Shown piece after piece: positions 28,579 to 38,192 of a DNA stretch of 64,000 nucleotides (position 1 is its first letter; each line of letters opens with the position of its first letter). The stretch covers positions 1-64,000 of the forward strand of contig NZ_JABXKQ010000138.1 of NCBI RefSeq assembly GCF_017114945.1, given 5' to 3'. The DNA is from Nostoc sp. JL34. GTDB lineage: Bacteria > Cyanobacteriota > Cyanobacteriia > Cyanobacteriales > Nostocaceae. The notes under the pieces are model-generated. The model was not told where the DNA came from, did no database searches, and saw only the letters and a program-made list of their open reading frames with translations. The translations under genes and the position numbers were made by a program.

Positions 28579-28605
28579 AGTCAAAAATCAGCAATTGTTT
28601 TGACT
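28579..28605 (+). terminator. hairpin terminator after DUF3611
   Basis: AGTCAAAA and TTTTGACT pair, flanked by GAAAAG/CTTTTC, and are followed by a T-rich run. The remaining spacer to 29149 has only an unsupported 60-codon frame and no recognisable RNA gene. Confidence 0.6.
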
Positions 28606-29149
28606 TCTTTTCTTGCTTACTTTTCTCCTCGTTTTCAGAGGTTGTATGGCGAATAATTCAAATATGTTAATCTTACTTTTCTGAAATTATCGAAGTATAG
28701 TGTGAAAACCAATACTAGTTACTTATATTTAGCATCTATCTACAGAGTGATACTATAACCGTTAGAAGCGTCAATTAATTGTTATTAGAGGTCTTACACT
28801 AAAAAAAACTATAAATCTGGAAATTTGGTATATAAGTACTTTTTAGTACATTGATGATTGGATTGTGTAGTTCCCTAATCTTTATGGAACGCAATAATAG
28901 CCAAAATCAAGCAATGTACTGGAGTGGTTTATCAGGAGTACTTGCTTACTGGCTATCCTCACCTGCGAATACTCAGGAGTTTGGAAAATCGCAGAAGTAA
29001 TCCCAAATTTTGGATTCTAAATTTTTCTAGCCTTGGCAAGATTGGCAGGGCAAAATTTTTATGGTTGCTTTTCTGCTCATGCCAAGCCAAAATCAGTATA
29101 TGCTGATGTGTTGGCAGGTAGATAATAGGCTAAAAACTGAGAAAAATCT

Positions 29150-30430
29150 GTGCTGGATATCAAGCAAATACGGGAAAATCCGCAATTAGTTCAAGAACGA
29201 TTGAATAGTCGTAGTGGTAAATACGACATCGAACCGATATTACTGTTAGATCGGCAACAACGGGAACTTGAGGGGACGCGTAGTCAACTCCAAGCCCGTA
29301 GCAACGAAATTGGTAAAATTGTTGGGCAGAAAATTAAATCTGGGATCAATCCTCAAGATCCAGAAATTCAAGCTTTGCGGGATGAAGGTAACTCTGTCAA
29401 GGCTACATTGAGCCAACTGGAACCCCAGGAAAAAGACCTCAAAGCCGAAATTGCTCAACTTGTGTTGGCGCTTCCCAACTTGCCAAGCGACTCTACACCC
29501 CTTGGTAAGAATGAGGAAGATAACGTAGAGGTGCGCCGTTGGGGTGATGAGTACATTCCCCAAAATCCGAATATTCTCCCTCACTGGGAAATTGGCGAAA
29601 AGTTGGGTATTCTCAATGTTGAACGAGCTGTAAAAGTTGCCCAAAGTCGCTTTGTGACATTGATAGGTGCTGGTGCGGCATTGGAGAGGGCATTAATTCA
29701 ATTTATGCTGACTCTCCATACTCAAGCTGGGTATGTGGAAGTTAGTCCACCGCTGTTAGTGAATACCGAGTCTTTGACAGCGACCGGTCAGTTACCCAAG
29801 TTTGGAGAAGAAAGCTTTAAATGTGCTGATGATGACTTATGGCTGATTCCTACGGCAGAAGTTCCAGTTACAAATCTCTACCGGGGTGAAATTCTCGCTG
29901 CTGAAGATTTGCCTATTTACCATTGTGCCTTTACTCCTTGTTTTCGCCGCGAAGCTGGTAGTTATGGGCGCGATATGCGGGGATTAATCCGCCTGCATCA
30001 GTTCAACAAGGTGGAAATGGTGAAATTTGTCGAACCCAGTACGTCTTTTGATGAATTGGAGAAATTGGTGGGGAATGCAGAAGCAATTTTACAGGCGTTG
30101 CAGTTGCCTTACCGAGTAATAAATTTAAGTACTGGAGATTTGGGATTTGCCTCTACCAAAACTTATGATTTAGAGGTTTGGTTGCCCTCTTCTGGCAAAT
30201 ACCGCGAAATTTCTAGTTGTTCTAATACTATAGATTTCCAGGCGCGACGGGCTGATATTCGCTTCAAAGAGGCGGGGAAAAAAGGTACTCAGTTCGTACA
30301 TACTCTAAATGGTTCGGGTTTGGCGGTAGGACGGACGATGGCAGCAATTTTGGAGAATTACCAACAACCTGATGGAACGGTGAAGATACCAGAAGTGTTG
30401 CAACCTTACTTGGGACGTGAACTTTTGTAA
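29150..30430 (+). CDS. serS: seryl-tRNA synthetase
   Basis: The 426-aa class II synthetase charges tRNA-Ser. The N-terminal helical arm covers about residues 1-110. Motif 2 is [11 protein letters not shown] and motif 3 is [17 protein letters not shown]. The start is GTG ([10 protein letters not shown]). Length is normal. Confidence 0.97.
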   Translation: MLDIKQIRENPQLVQERLNSRSGKYDIEPILLLDRQQRELEGTRSQLQARSNEIGKIVGQKIKSGINPQDPEIQALRDEGNSVKATLSQLEPQEKDLKAEIAQLVLALPNLPSDSTPLGKNEEDNVEVRRWGDEYIPQNPNILPHWEIGEKLGILNVERAVKVAQSRFVTLIGAGAALERALIQFMLTLHTQAGYVEVSPPLLVNTESLTATGQLPKFGEESFKCADDDLWLIPTAEVPVTNLYRGEILAAEDLPIYHCAFTPCFRREAGSYGRDMRGLIRLHQFNKVEMVKFVEPSTSFDELEKLVGNAEAILQALQLPYRVINLSTGDLGFASTKTYDLEVWLPSSGKYREISSCSNTIDFQARRADIRFKEAGKKGTQFVHTLNGSGLAVGRTMAAILENYQQPDGTVKIPEVLQPYLGRELL

Positions 30431-30489
30431 TTAGTCATTAGTCATTTACCAATGCCCAATGCCCAATGCCCCATGCCCAATACCCAATT
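30431..30489. repeat. heptamer repeats (GTCATTA, GCCCAAT)
   Basis: Two GTCATT units and a run of GCCCAAT/GCCCCAT units lie between serS and rseP. Confidence 0.75.
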
Positions 30490-30533
30490 AGAATGGAGAT
30501 AACTATAGCTTAATATCTTCACTAATTTACTCT

Positions 30534-31634
30534 ATGTCAGTTTTAGCAGCGATCGCAGTCTTGGCTGTTTTGATCTTGGTACACGAGTTGGGACATTTTG
30601 TTGCAGCCCGTTCTCAAGGCATTCTCGTTAACCGTTTTTCTTTGGGTTTTGGCCCAGTTCTTTTGAAGTACCAAGGTTCACAAACCGAATATGCTATCCG
30701 CGCTTTTCCCTTGGGCGGTTTTGTGGGCTTTCCCGATGATGACCCCGATAGCGATGTTCCACCCAATGACCCAAATCTGCTGCGTAACCGTCCAGTTTTA
30801 GATCGGGCGATTGTTATCAGTGCCGGAGTGATAGCTAATTTAATATTTGCCTATTTGGTGTTGGCTCTGCAATTGGGAATTGTCGGCATTCCCAAGGAAT
30901 TAACCTATCAAGCTGGTGTCGTTGTCCAGCCTGTTAATCAAGAATCTGTTGCCTACCAAGCAGGAATTCGAGAAGGAGATATTATTCTGGCTGTTAACGG
31001 TCAAGAACTCCCGGCTTCTGATAAGTCAACTCCTTTGCTGACAAAAGAAATTCAAACTCATCCCAATCAGCAAATCGAACTGAAAATTCAGCGTGAAAAC
31101 CAACAACAAACCCTGAAATTAACACCAAAACTGGGAGCTGATGGCAAAGGCGTAGTTGGTGTGGCACTCAGTCCAAATGCTACAGCAATTTATCGCCGTC
31201 CTAATAGTCCTTTTGAAATTTTCGGTCTTGCAGCTAACAGGTTTCAACAATTATTTGTTGGGACACTCAGCGGTTTTGGACAGTTGATTACCAACTTTCA
31301 ACAAACTGCTGGACAAGTTTCTGGGCCAGTTAATATTGTCAAAATAGGTGCAAAGTTAGCTGAGGACAATAGCGTAAATCTGTTGTCTTTTGCAGCAATT
31401 ATCAGCATTAACTTGGCTATTATCAACATTTTGCCTTTACCCGCTTTGGATGGCGGACAACTCGCTTTTCTGCTGATTGAAGGTTTGCGCGGTAAGCCTG
31501 TGCCTGCCCGGATTCAAGAAGGTGTAATGCAAACTGGTTTGGTGTTACTCTTAGGCTTAGGAATTTTTCTGATAGTCAAAGAAACTACCCAATTAACTAG
31601 CCAATTGGAATGGGTGCAAAAATTATTCCAGTGA
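30534..31634 (+). CDS. rseP: RseP-type site-2 metalloprotease
   Basis: The 366-aa membrane zinc protease has HELGHF near residues 17-22, a PDZ domain (about 120-205) and the second zinc-ligand motif NILPLPALDGGQ near residue 300. It cleaves substrates such as anti-sigma factors within the membrane. Helices sit at both ends. The gene overlaps nth. Confidence 0.95.
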   Translation: MSVLAAIAVLAVLILVHELGHFVAARSQGILVNRFSLGFGPVLLKYQGSQTEYAIRAFPLGGFVGFPDDDPDSDVPPNDPNLLRNRPVLDRAIVISAGVIANLIFAYLVLALQLGIVGIPKELTYQAGVVVQPVNQESVAYQAGIREGDIILAVNGQELPASDKSTPLLTKEIQTHPNQQIELKIQRENQQQTLKLTPKLGADGKGVVGVALSPNATAIYRRPNSPFEIFGLAANRFQQLFVGTLSGFGQLITNFQQTAGQVSGPVNIVKIGAKLAEDNSVNLLSFAAIISINLAIINILPLPALDGGQLAFLLIEGLRGKPVPARIQEGVMQTGLVLLLGLGIFLIVKETTQLTSQLEWVQKLFQ

Positions 31635-32308
31635 AAATAGCGAGTAGTGAAAAGAAAGTTTCACCTTTAAGAAAGCGATCGCTAGAAATTTTAGCTCGTC
31701 TGAAGCGTCTTTATCCAGATGCTACCTGCTCTTTGAATTACTCAACGCCAGTACAATTATTGGTGGCAACGATTCTATCTGCTCAGTGTACTGATGAGCG
31801 GGTAAATAAGGTGACACCAGCTTTATTTGGTAAGTTTCCTGACGCTGAAAGTTTAGCGATCGCTGACTTAGTAGAGTTAGAAAGTTTGGTGCGTTCAACT
31901 GGATTTTATCGCAATAAAGCCAAGAACATTCAAGCCGCCTGTCGGATGATTGTCACTGAGTTTAACTCTGTTGTCCCCAACCAAATGGAACAGTTGTTAA
32001 AGCTTCCAGGTGTGGCGCGGAAGACGGCAAATGTAGTCCTAGCTCATGCTTATGGCATTAATGCTGGCGTAACAGTAGATACTCACGTCAAGCGCCTCAG
32101 CGGACGTTTGGGTTTAACTGAAGCAAAAGACCCCGTTCGGATTGAGCAAGATTTAATGGGTTTATTGCCTCAGCCTGATTGGGAAAATTGGTCAATTCGG
32201 CTAATTTATCATGGTCGTGCGATTTGTAAAGCCCGCTCTCCCGTGTGTGTTGCTTGTGAGCTTGCCGATTTATGTCCTGCTGCTAATAAGCCAGTGGTTG
32301 TAGGGTAA
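31631..32308 (+). CDS. nth: endonuclease III
   Basis: DNA glycosylase/AP lyase for oxidised pyrimidines. The helix-hairpin-helix LPGVARKTANVVL carries the catalytic lysine, VDTHVKR the catalytic aspartate, and the 4Fe-4S cluster ligands are CKARSPVCVACELADLC. I favour the GTG at 31631, which overlaps the rseP stop (GTGA); an ATG at 31610 would lie inside rseP. Confidence 0.94.
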   Translation: MKIASSEKKVSPLRKRSLEILARLKRLYPDATCSLNYSTPVQLLVATILSAQCTDERVNKVTPALFGKFPDAESLAIADLVELESLVRSTGFYRNKAKNIQAACRMIVTEFNSVVPNQMEQLLKLPGVARKTANVVLAHAYGINAGVTVDTHVKRLSGRLGLTEAKDPVRIEQDLMGLLPQPDWENWSIRLIYHGRAICKARSPVCVACELADLCPAANKPVVVG

Positions 32309-32385
32309 GCGACACAAGTAACCCCAGAATTGATGGGGAGACTGTAGAATGGAAAACGGTGTCTTTAAATTAAGTTAGAGAATTT

Positions 32386-32688
32386 ATGGCAAAAAAGAGC
32401 TTGATTGAGCGCGAAAAAAAGCGCACCAGGTTGATAGAAAAGTATGCTGACAAGCGAGAAGCGCTTTTAGAAGAGTTCAGAAGTGCAGCATCTCCTCTGG
32501 ATAAGCTAGAAATCCACCGGAAGATTCAACAGCTACCCCGGAATAGTGCGCCCACCCGCCACCGCAACCGTTGTTGGTTGACTGGTCGTTCTAGAGGTGT
32601 TTACCGCGATTTTGGGTTGTCTCGGAACGTGCTACGAGAATGGGCGCATGAAGGTCTTTTGCCTGGAGTTGTTAAGTCTAGTTGGTAG
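32386..32688 (+). CDS. rpsN: 30S ribosomal protein S14
   Basis: The 100-aa product begins [13 protein letters not shown] and contains [20 protein letters not shown] and [10 protein letters not shown]. It is the long, zinc-free S14 form, with normal length. Confidence 0.97.
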   Translation: MAKKSLIEREKKRTRLIEKYADKREALLEEFRSAASPLDKLEIHRKIQQLPRNSAPTRHRNRCWLTGRSRGVYRDFGLSRNVLREWAHEGLLPGVVKSSW

Positions 32689-32693
32689 TCAAG

Positions 32694-32752
32694 AGTCATT
32701 AGTCATTAGTCATTGGTAAATAACAAAGGACTAATGACAAAGGACAAATGAC
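32694..32752. repeat. GTCATTA/GGACAAA heptamer repeats
   Basis: Direct GTCATTA units followed by inverted GGACAAATGAC units sit between the convergent rpsN and the following minus-strand gene. Confidence 0.75.
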
Positions 32753-32757
32753 AAAAA

Positions 32758-33087
32758 TTATTGACCACAACACTTATCAATTCCCAGACTTTCTAAGAGT
32801 AGATCGCTGACGGCGTTGGCGATCGCAAACTCTCCGTAAAAACTATTAGAAAAATCATACGACTGCATCTCTGTGACAATGGCAATTACCAGAGAACCAA
32901 GGTCGTTTTCTCCTTCCATCCGTTGACGCACAAAAATCTGTGCGGCTCGTTGGGCAATATTTTGGTTTACGGCTTCGGGGATAAATTCTGTATCTAGCCA
33001 CCGTTGTAAACGTTCTCGTAACCATTCACCTTCGAGCAACGGATTTTCAGGCAGTGGTAGGGTGATGGGTGGAATTGGTTGAGTCAT
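32758..33087 (-). CDS. conserved hypothetical cyanobacterial protein
   Basis: The 109-aa soluble, mostly helical product contains WLDTEFIPEAVNQNIAQRAA and ends in a Cys-Cys-Gly-Gln tail. No known domain is visible. Its consistent helical pattern and its place between housekeeping genes support coding. Function unknown. Confidence 0.65.
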   Translation of the reverse strand: MTQPIPPITLPLPENPLLEGEWLRERLQRWLDTEFIPEAVNQNIAQRAAQIFVRQRMEGENDLGSLVIAIVTEMQSYDFSNSFYGEFAIANAVSDLLLESLGIDKCCGQ

Positions 33088-33168
33088 CTTTTTTTTAACG
33101 CAGAGGAACGCTGAGGTTGACTAGTAGCATCAAATTGCGTTTCTAAGAGTGTTTTTTTATATTTATTT

Positions 33169-33744
33169 ATGCAATATGATATCGCCGCTATTGTTGAGGG
33201 CTATGCACAAGGCTATTTTCTCATGGCTGATGAACGCGATCGCTTGAGTTGGTACGCAAGTCGCGATCGGACTTTTATTCCTTTGGATGAGCGGTTTCGT
33301 TACCCCAAGTCTTTACAGCGCGTTCTGAATCAAGAACGGTTTACTGTGGCGATTAATCGGGACTTCCAAGCTGTGGTGGCTGGGTGTGCTGACAGAGAGA
33401 CAACTTGGATTTCACCGGAATTGGAAAAGATTTACTGGCTACTTTACCAGAGTGGTTATGCTTTTAGTTTTGAAACTTGGCAGGGTGACGAGTTAGCTGG
33501 GGGAATTTTAGGGATTGTCATCGGCGGGGCTTTTATTGGCGAGTCGATGTTTTACCGCATTCCCGAAGGTTCAAAGGTGGCGATGGTAAAGTTGGTGGAA
33601 AGATTGCGTCAGAGGCAATTTGTATTTTTTGATGCCCAAATGATGAATCCGCATTTGCAAAGATTTGGTGCTTATCGGGTTGAGGATAAAGAGTATCAAG
33701 TTTTACTCAAGCAAGCGTTGCAATGTCGTTGTGCTTTGATGTAA
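33169..33744 (+). CDS. aat: leucyl/phenylalanyl-tRNA--protein transferase
   Basis: The 191-aa product transfers Leu or Phe to proteins with N-terminal Arg or Lys, marking them for ClpS/ClpAP. It contains [15 protein letters not shown] near the start, [15 protein letters not shown] and IGESMFYR, the family's core. It is slightly short at the N-terminus, as in other cyanobacteria. Confidence 0.92.
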   Translation: MQYDIAAIVEGYAQGYFLMADERDRLSWYASRDRTFIPLDERFRYPKSLQRVLNQERFTVAINRDFQAVVAGCADRETTWISPELEKIYWLLYQSGYAFSFETWQGDELAGGILGIVIGGAFIGESMFYRIPEGSKVAMVKLVERLRQRQFVFFDAQMMNPHLQRFGAYRVEDKEYQVLLKQALQCRCALM

Positions 33745-33837
33745 AGGCTGACAGATTTTTTAAAACAGCTTTTCTCTGTTGTGTAAGGGAATTTATATGT
33801 ACGCTTCACGTAAGCTCAATCATCCCGTTTTGGTCGC

Positions 33838-34177
33838 ATGACGATCTGGATAGATGCACATCTCTCACCTGCAATTGCAACTTGGATCACCATCACATTC
33901 GGCATAACTGCATTAGCTTTGCGTGATGTTGGGCTGAAAGATGCCGAAGATGCTGAGATTTTCGAGGCAGCTAGGGCTAGAGGAGTCATCTTCATCACCA
34001 AAGACAGTGACAAAGCTTGACTTAGTTGATCGTTTTGGAACACCGCCACAAGTTATCTGGTTGACCTGTGGCAATACGTCAAATGACCGATTGAAAGAGA
34101 TTCTGAATTCAACATTGCCAGAAGCATTAGACCTTTTGCAATCTGGTGAAGCGTTAGTCGAAATCAGAGGAGATTAA
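33838..34177 (+). pseudogene. frameshifted DUF5615 PIN-like toxin
   Basis: The first frame reads MTIWIDAHLSPAIATWITIT and on to IFITKDSD, the N-terminal PIN-like part of DUF5615. The second frame, one base on, reads KLDLVDRFGTPPQVIWLTCG, the C-terminal part. The shift lies near 34005-34015. Together they make a normal-sized protein of about 112 aa. No DUF433-type antitoxin is visible upstream. Either the gene is inactivated or the assembly has a one-base error. Confidence 0.75.
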
Positions 34178-34246
34178 GGGTATACACTCGCCATAGATTA
34201 GGTTCTTTAGTATAAACCCAAGATTTTCTTCCACATTCACCAATAG

Positions 34247-34810
34247 TCACTCCAGCAACCACCTAAATAAACCTTCTACTGTTAAGCTAAAGTCTTGAGC
34301 AAATTCTGGCACTGGTAACTGTGTTCCGAGTTCTTCGTAAAAAGTGGTTGGTTGATCTGGCAAGTAGACAAACACAGATTGTTCTTTAGGATCAATCAGC
34401 CATCCCATCTGAGTACCATACTTCAGGCAATGCAAAATATTCTTGGTAACTTTAGTTTGACTTTGATCGGGAGATAGAATTTCAATTGTCCAATCTGGGG
34501 CAATTGAGAAAACGTTAGCAATCCCACCATTATCTTTTCGGGGAATTCTATCCCACGTAAACACAGAAATGTCAGGCACAATTGAATGTTCGCCAAAAGT
34601 ACAGCGAAGTTCACAGAAAGCCCGTGCAATCTGTTTAGGTTTTAATACCAAGTTAATTGCAGGTGCTAACTCGGTCTGAATGGCACTGTGTTCTCCTTGT
34701 GGCATCGGTTTTTGGATTATCCGCCCATCAATGTATTCACTGGTAGGTTCTGTCTCTGGCAAATCCAGGAATTCACTTAAAGTCAGCGTTTTAGCAGGGA
34801 TCTGTACCAT
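34247..34810 (-). CDS. Uma2-family (DUF820) endonuclease-like protein
   Basis: The 187-aa PD-(D/E)XK-like protein carries the family order TLSEFLDLPETEP...YIDGRI, HSAIQTELAPAI, VPDISVF, DWTIEILSPDQS and GWLIDP. The acidic residues in PDISV and EILS are the expected active-site positions. These genes are abundant in filamentous cyanobacteria; their role is unclear. Confidence 0.88.
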   Translation of the reverse strand: MVQIPAKTLTLSEFLDLPETEPTSEYIDGRIIQKPMPQGEHSAIQTELAPAINLVLKPKQIARAFCELRCTFGEHSIVPDISVFTWDRIPRKDNGGIANVFSIAPDWTIEILSPDQSQTKVTKNILHCLKYGTQMGWLIDPKEQSVFVYLPDQPTTFYEELGTQLPVPEFAQDFSLTVEGLFRWLLE

Positions 34811-34859
34811 TTAAGGTTTCCGTCAAAAACTCATTATTCATCCATCAAGATGTTGGAGA

Positions 34860-35537
34860 TTACTTGCACATTTGCAACGTGCGGCGATCGCTAGCAGTGA
34901 TAGAATTTAACCGATAAAAGTCTTGCAGAGCCAGTGAGTAAGCATAAGAATTTGACTCATCATCATTAACTTTAGGCAGTCTATTGCTTGTAGCTACCTG
35001 ATTCGATTGATTAGAGTTGGCTTCATTTGACGAACTATTAACTGTCATCGCCAACTCTCCTGATGGGTTGATCGTACCCTGAAAACAATTAAACTCTGAT
35101 TGCGGCATATACAAAGCACCCGTTACCTTGGCTTGCTGCTTTTGAAATATGATATAACCTTGACCAAGTTGGTTTGCGTTTGGGGATTGACCATAGAGGT
35201 AAATCCCATCTTTTACAGGAAAATCTGCTTTTGGTAAAACTCTTGCGCTTTTTGTAGCTCCCTGATCGCCCGGAACCAGCGCTGTGATTAGGGGTACTGT
35301 TTTTCCGCCTCCAGAAGCCGCATTCAGTTGACTTCTCTGCTCTCGAACTTTTCTCAGCTGCGACAAAAGAGAGTTTTCAGAGGTTTTGTGAATCTGAGCC
35401 GATGATAATCGAGAATCTGTAACTGATACTACTTGAGTCTGCTTGGCTATAAACCCCAAACCGAGAAGTAAGCCTAAGCCCGCGAGGGAAATTGCCCACT
35501 TACGGGGAGATAATAACTGATGAAGGTTGTTAAGCAC
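34860..35537 (-). CDS. membrane-anchored hypothetical protein
   Basis: The 225-aa product has one N-terminal membrane helix (WAISLAGLGLLLGLGFIA) and an external part with DFPVKDGIYLYGQSPN, GALYMPQSEFNCFQGT and GELAMTV. A similar order occurs in cyanobacterial proteins of unknown function. Two cysteines, in NCFQG and the C-terminal MCK, could form a disulfide. Confidence 0.65.
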   Translation of the reverse strand: MLNNLHQLLSPRKWAISLAGLGLLLGLGFIAKQTQVVSVTDSRLSSAQIHKTSENSLLSQLRKVREQRSQLNAASGGGKTVPLITALVPGDQGATKSARVLPKADFPVKDGIYLYGQSPNANQLGQGYIIFQKQQAKVTGALYMPQSEFNCFQGTINPSGELAMTVNSSSNEANSNQSNQVATSNRLPKVNDDESNSYAYSLALQDFYRLNSITASDRRTLQMCK

Positions 35538-35806
35538 CCTACTTCTCCTGTTAAAAAACTAACTAAGTTCTCTAGAACTTACTTAAAGTATAACCAAGTC
35601 CTAATTGTTAAAGACTTTATTCACGACTTATATTACTATTGTCCAAAAAAGAAAACTGTCAAAAACAAAAGTTTTTATTTAATTTGGTCCAACAATCTTA
35701 GATTACCATCAGTCAGAGTCTTTATAACAGAAGGCAGATAGCGTAGCGTGTTGTAGAAAGGCTAGAGGGCAGGATTAACCCACGTTTAAAAGCTTGAGAT
35801 TGAAGT

Positions 35807-35852
35807 AAGAAGAATTGTATCTTGCTGCACTCTACTCAATACAATTCTTCTT
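35807..35852. other. long perfect hairpin
   Basis: AAGAAGAATTGTAT (35807-35820) and ATACAATTCTTCTT (35839-35852) form a 14-bp stem around an 18-nt loop, followed by TTTT on the plus strand. No plus-strand gene lies directly upstream. It may be the terminator of an unseen small RNA or a repeat. The spacer 35538-35806 holds no supported gene. Confidence 0.55.
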
Positions 35853-35858
35853 TTAAAA

Positions 35859-35875
35859 CTGGGTTTTATACCCAG
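35859..35875 (-). terminator. terminator of the GAF-LuxR gene
   Basis: CTGGG and CCCAG form a 5-bp stem which, read on the minus strand, is followed by TTTT. It lies 48 nt after the stop. Confidence 0.6.
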
Positions 35876-35922
35876 AATGAAAGTTTTTATTGATCATTCT
35901 TTCCTTTTACCTGCTACCTCCT

Positions 35923-36621
35923 TCAAGAAACTTGTATATCTTGTAGCTTTGCCACCATTTCTGCACGCGCCGAAACCTTCAACTTCCGAAACATCCTCTT
36001 TAAAGCTTGTTTGACGGAATTTTGCGTAATCCAAAGTTTTTCTCCAATCTCCGCATTCGTGAACCCCTGCGCCACCAAATCGGCAATTTCTAACTCACGC
36101 GCTGTTAAAGGACTCACTAAAAGAGAATTGGATATTTTGGGTTTTGTGCGTAGGGTTGCCATTTTTGCTGACAAATGAATGCATAAAGCGCTCAAGTCAG
36201 CTAAATCATTGCCATTAAAGGCAGGATTTCCCTTGTCACGAGCCAAGTTAAGGGTTCCGACAAGACGACCATCGCAAACAATTGGCCCAGTCATCACATG
36301 TTCGTGATCGGAACGAGAGCAAAAATGCTTCCAGTCTCCTGGTGATAATAATAACTGTTCATGAGCGGGAGCATGACGCTCAACCACGTAGCGCCCCACT
36401 GGATTGCTTTCTAAGCATACTGCCGGAATGCCTGGAACATTCATATCAGTGCTTGGCTCGTCATTTAGGAAATAAATACCCCAATTTTGCACGCCAAAAT
36501 GCTCACCAATTTTATCCGTAAGAGCGAGCCTTAATTCTTGCTCATTCTGGACATTGGCGATCGCATGAAATGCAGCGTGTAGAGAATTAGCCATAAGTGT
36601 ACCCAGTTGGGGACTATCCAA
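35923..36621 (-). CDS. GAF-LuxR transcriptional regulator
   Basis: The 232-aa product has an N-terminal GAF domain (about 10-150) and a C-terminal LuxR/GerE helix-turn-helix with LTARELEIADLVAQGFTNAE and a recognition helix near TQNSVKQALKRMFRKL. It is probably a DNA-binding regulator sensing a ligand or redox state. It is divergent from the DUF3386 gene, which it may control. Confidence 0.85.
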   Translation of the reverse strand: MDSPQLGTLMANSLHAAFHAIANVQNEQELRLALTDKIGEHFGVQNWGIYFLNDEPSTDMNVPGIPAVCLESNPVGRYVVERHAPAHEQLLLSPGDWKHFCSRSDHEHVMTGPIVCDGRLVGTLNLARDKGNPAFNGNDLADLSALCIHLSAKMATLRTKPKISNSLLVSPLTARELEIADLVAQGFTNAEIGEKLWITQNSVKQALKRMFRKLKVSARAEMVAKLQDIQVS

Positions 36622-36694
36622 GCCTCAACAATTACTTCTATGCTAATACCAAGGAAACTAAAACGCTAATTACAGTAGCGACTAGGAGAAGCAC

Positions 36695-37351
36695 ATGACA
36701 GTTACACAACTCTCTGCTCAGGAACTTTTCCGGGCTGCTTATGAAAACCGCTATACTTGGGACAAAAATTTTCCCGGTTATACCGCAAATATTACCTTTA
36801 AGCATGATGATAAAGTGTTTACAGGCAAAGTTATCATCAGTGCCAATCTCAAAGCCGAAGTTTTGGATGTAGATGATGAGCCAGCCCAGAAAGCAATTCA
36901 TGGTCAAGCCTGGGAGATAGCAATTCACCGCGTCCGCCGCAGCTTTGAAGACACCCACAGCGCCAATACCTTTAGCTATGGCAAAACTGACGAAACTGGT
37001 GCGGTTGAGCTTTTAATGGGTGGTAAGGCTGAGGGCGATAAATATAAAGTCCGCAATAATGAAGTCTGCCATGTTCACCGTCTAATCCACGGTACTTTTG
37101 TGACCATTGACACGTTCAGCAGTCACGACACTGGAGAAGGCTACCTATCTCACCGCTATGACTCTGTGTACCATGACCCCAAAACTGGGGAACAAAAGGG
37201 CGGTAGAAGCGAATTTATTGATGAGTATGAAAAAGTTGGTGACTATTTCATCCTAAATCGTCGGGAGATTCGCACCGAGACAGCAGGACAATTTTCTACT
37301 CAGGAATTTATTTTCTCTGACATTAAATTGTTGGAACCTGTTGCTGCTTAA
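36695..37351 (+). CDS. DUF3386 protein
   Basis: The 218-aa product begins MTVTQLSAQELFRAAYENRY and contains FPGYTANITFK and SHRYDSVYHDPKTG. These are features of DUF3386, found in cyanobacteria and plants, function unknown. AGGAG precedes the ATG. It ends in a strong terminator. Confidence 0.85.
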   Translation: MTVTQLSAQELFRAAYENRYTWDKNFPGYTANITFKHDDKVFTGKVIISANLKAEVLDVDDEPAQKAIHGQAWEIAIHRVRRSFEDTHSANTFSYGKTDETGAVELLMGGKAEGDKYKVRNNEVCHVHRLIHGTFVTIDTFSSHDTGEGYLSHRYDSVYHDPKTGEQKGGRSEFIDEYEKVGDYFILNRREIRTETAGQFSTQEFIFSDIKLLEPVAA

Positions 37352-37375
37352 GCTGTATTTTAAAATCGAAAAATT

Positions 37376-37409
37376 AGCGATCGCTCTTTATTTAAAGAGA
37401 GCGATCGCT
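37376..37409 (+). terminator. HIP1-bearing terminator
   Basis: AGCGATCGCTCT and AGAGCGATCGCT form a perfect 12-bp stem, each arm holding a HIP1 core, followed by TTTTA. Confidence 0.8.
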
Positions 37410-37496
37410 TTTACTTTTTGGGCATTCTATGGCTCGTAGACACCGCTCAATCACGTTAGGATACTTAATGTTCCTAATAAGCGTGGTAATTTACTT

Positions 37497-38006
37497 ATGA
37501 GTCAACTTGAAAACATTCAAGCTGAGTACGAAAAATTTCCTGAAGCATTTGAGAGTGTAATCATTAGCACCGTAAGCGCACAGGCAATACCCAATGCTAG
37601 TTATGCTCCCTTTGTAATGGATGATTCCAAAAATATCTACATTTACGTCAGTGGTCTTTCGACTCATACCAAAAATCTTTATGCCAATCCTCATGTTAGT
37701 GTCTTGTTTATCGAGGATGAAGCTAAGAGTAATCTAATTTTCGCCCGTCGTCGTTTGAGTTTTGATTGTACGGCAACATTGATAGAGCGTGAAACTGACA
37801 ATTGGAATCAAATTGTTGAGCAATTTCAAGGGCGGTTTGGTGAAATTGTCGAGGTTTTGCGCGGCTTGTCTGACTTTCGGATTTTCCAGCTAACTCCGAG
37901 TGAAGGTCGTTTTGTAGTTGGTTTTGGGAGAGCATATCAAATCAGTGGTGATAACCTCCATCAACTTGTTCAAATCACAGGAGATGCCGACAAAAAACAA
38001 GGGTAA
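37497..38006 (+). CDS. pyridoxamine 5'-phosphate oxidase-like / HugZ-like FMN-binding protein
   Basis: The 169-aa product has the split-barrel pattern ASYAPFVMDDSKNIYIYVSG, HTKNLYANPHVSVLFIEDE and a C-terminal GRFVVGFGRAYQI. The last motif is typical of heme-utilisation HugZ-like members. Flavin or heme binding is inferred from the family. It stands alone. Confidence 0.8.
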   Translation: MSQLENIQAEYEKFPEAFESVIISTVSAQAIPNASYAPFVMDDSKNIYIYVSGLSTHTKNLYANPHVSVLFIEDEAKSNLIFARRRLSFDCTATLIERETDNWNQIVEQFQGRFGEIVEVLRGLSDFRIFQLTPSEGRFVVGFGRAYQISGDNLHQLVQITGDADKKQG

Positions 38007-38043
38007 ATTATGAATTATGAATTATCAATTAGCAAATATACTT

Positions 38044-38151
38044 GGCGATTAGAAATTGTAGCTATACAAACTAAGCCCGCCTGCGCGGACTCTAAGAATT
38101 TGAAACCCACGGAGGTAGGTTTTGTCTGTATAGCCGCGAATTTAATTCGCC
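38044..38151. repeat. dispersed palindromic element (MITE-like), copy 1
   Basis: The element begins GGCGATT and ends AATTCGCC. Inside are TATACAAAC...GTCTGTATA and a GTCCGC-type palindrome (CCGCCTGCGCGG). A related copy lies at 44961-45062. It has no reading frame. Confidence 0.75.
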
Positions 38152-38192
38152 AGGTCTAGGGATATTTTTACTAAACTAAACTTTTTAATTTT

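Noticed and set aside
28924-29106. 60-codon frame before serS
   Set aside because: No ribosome-binding site or recognisable peptide pattern.
35520-35741. 73-codon plus-strand frame between two minus-strand genes
   Set aside because: It overlaps the start of the membrane-anchored gene, has no ribosome-binding site and is AT-rich low-complexity sequence.
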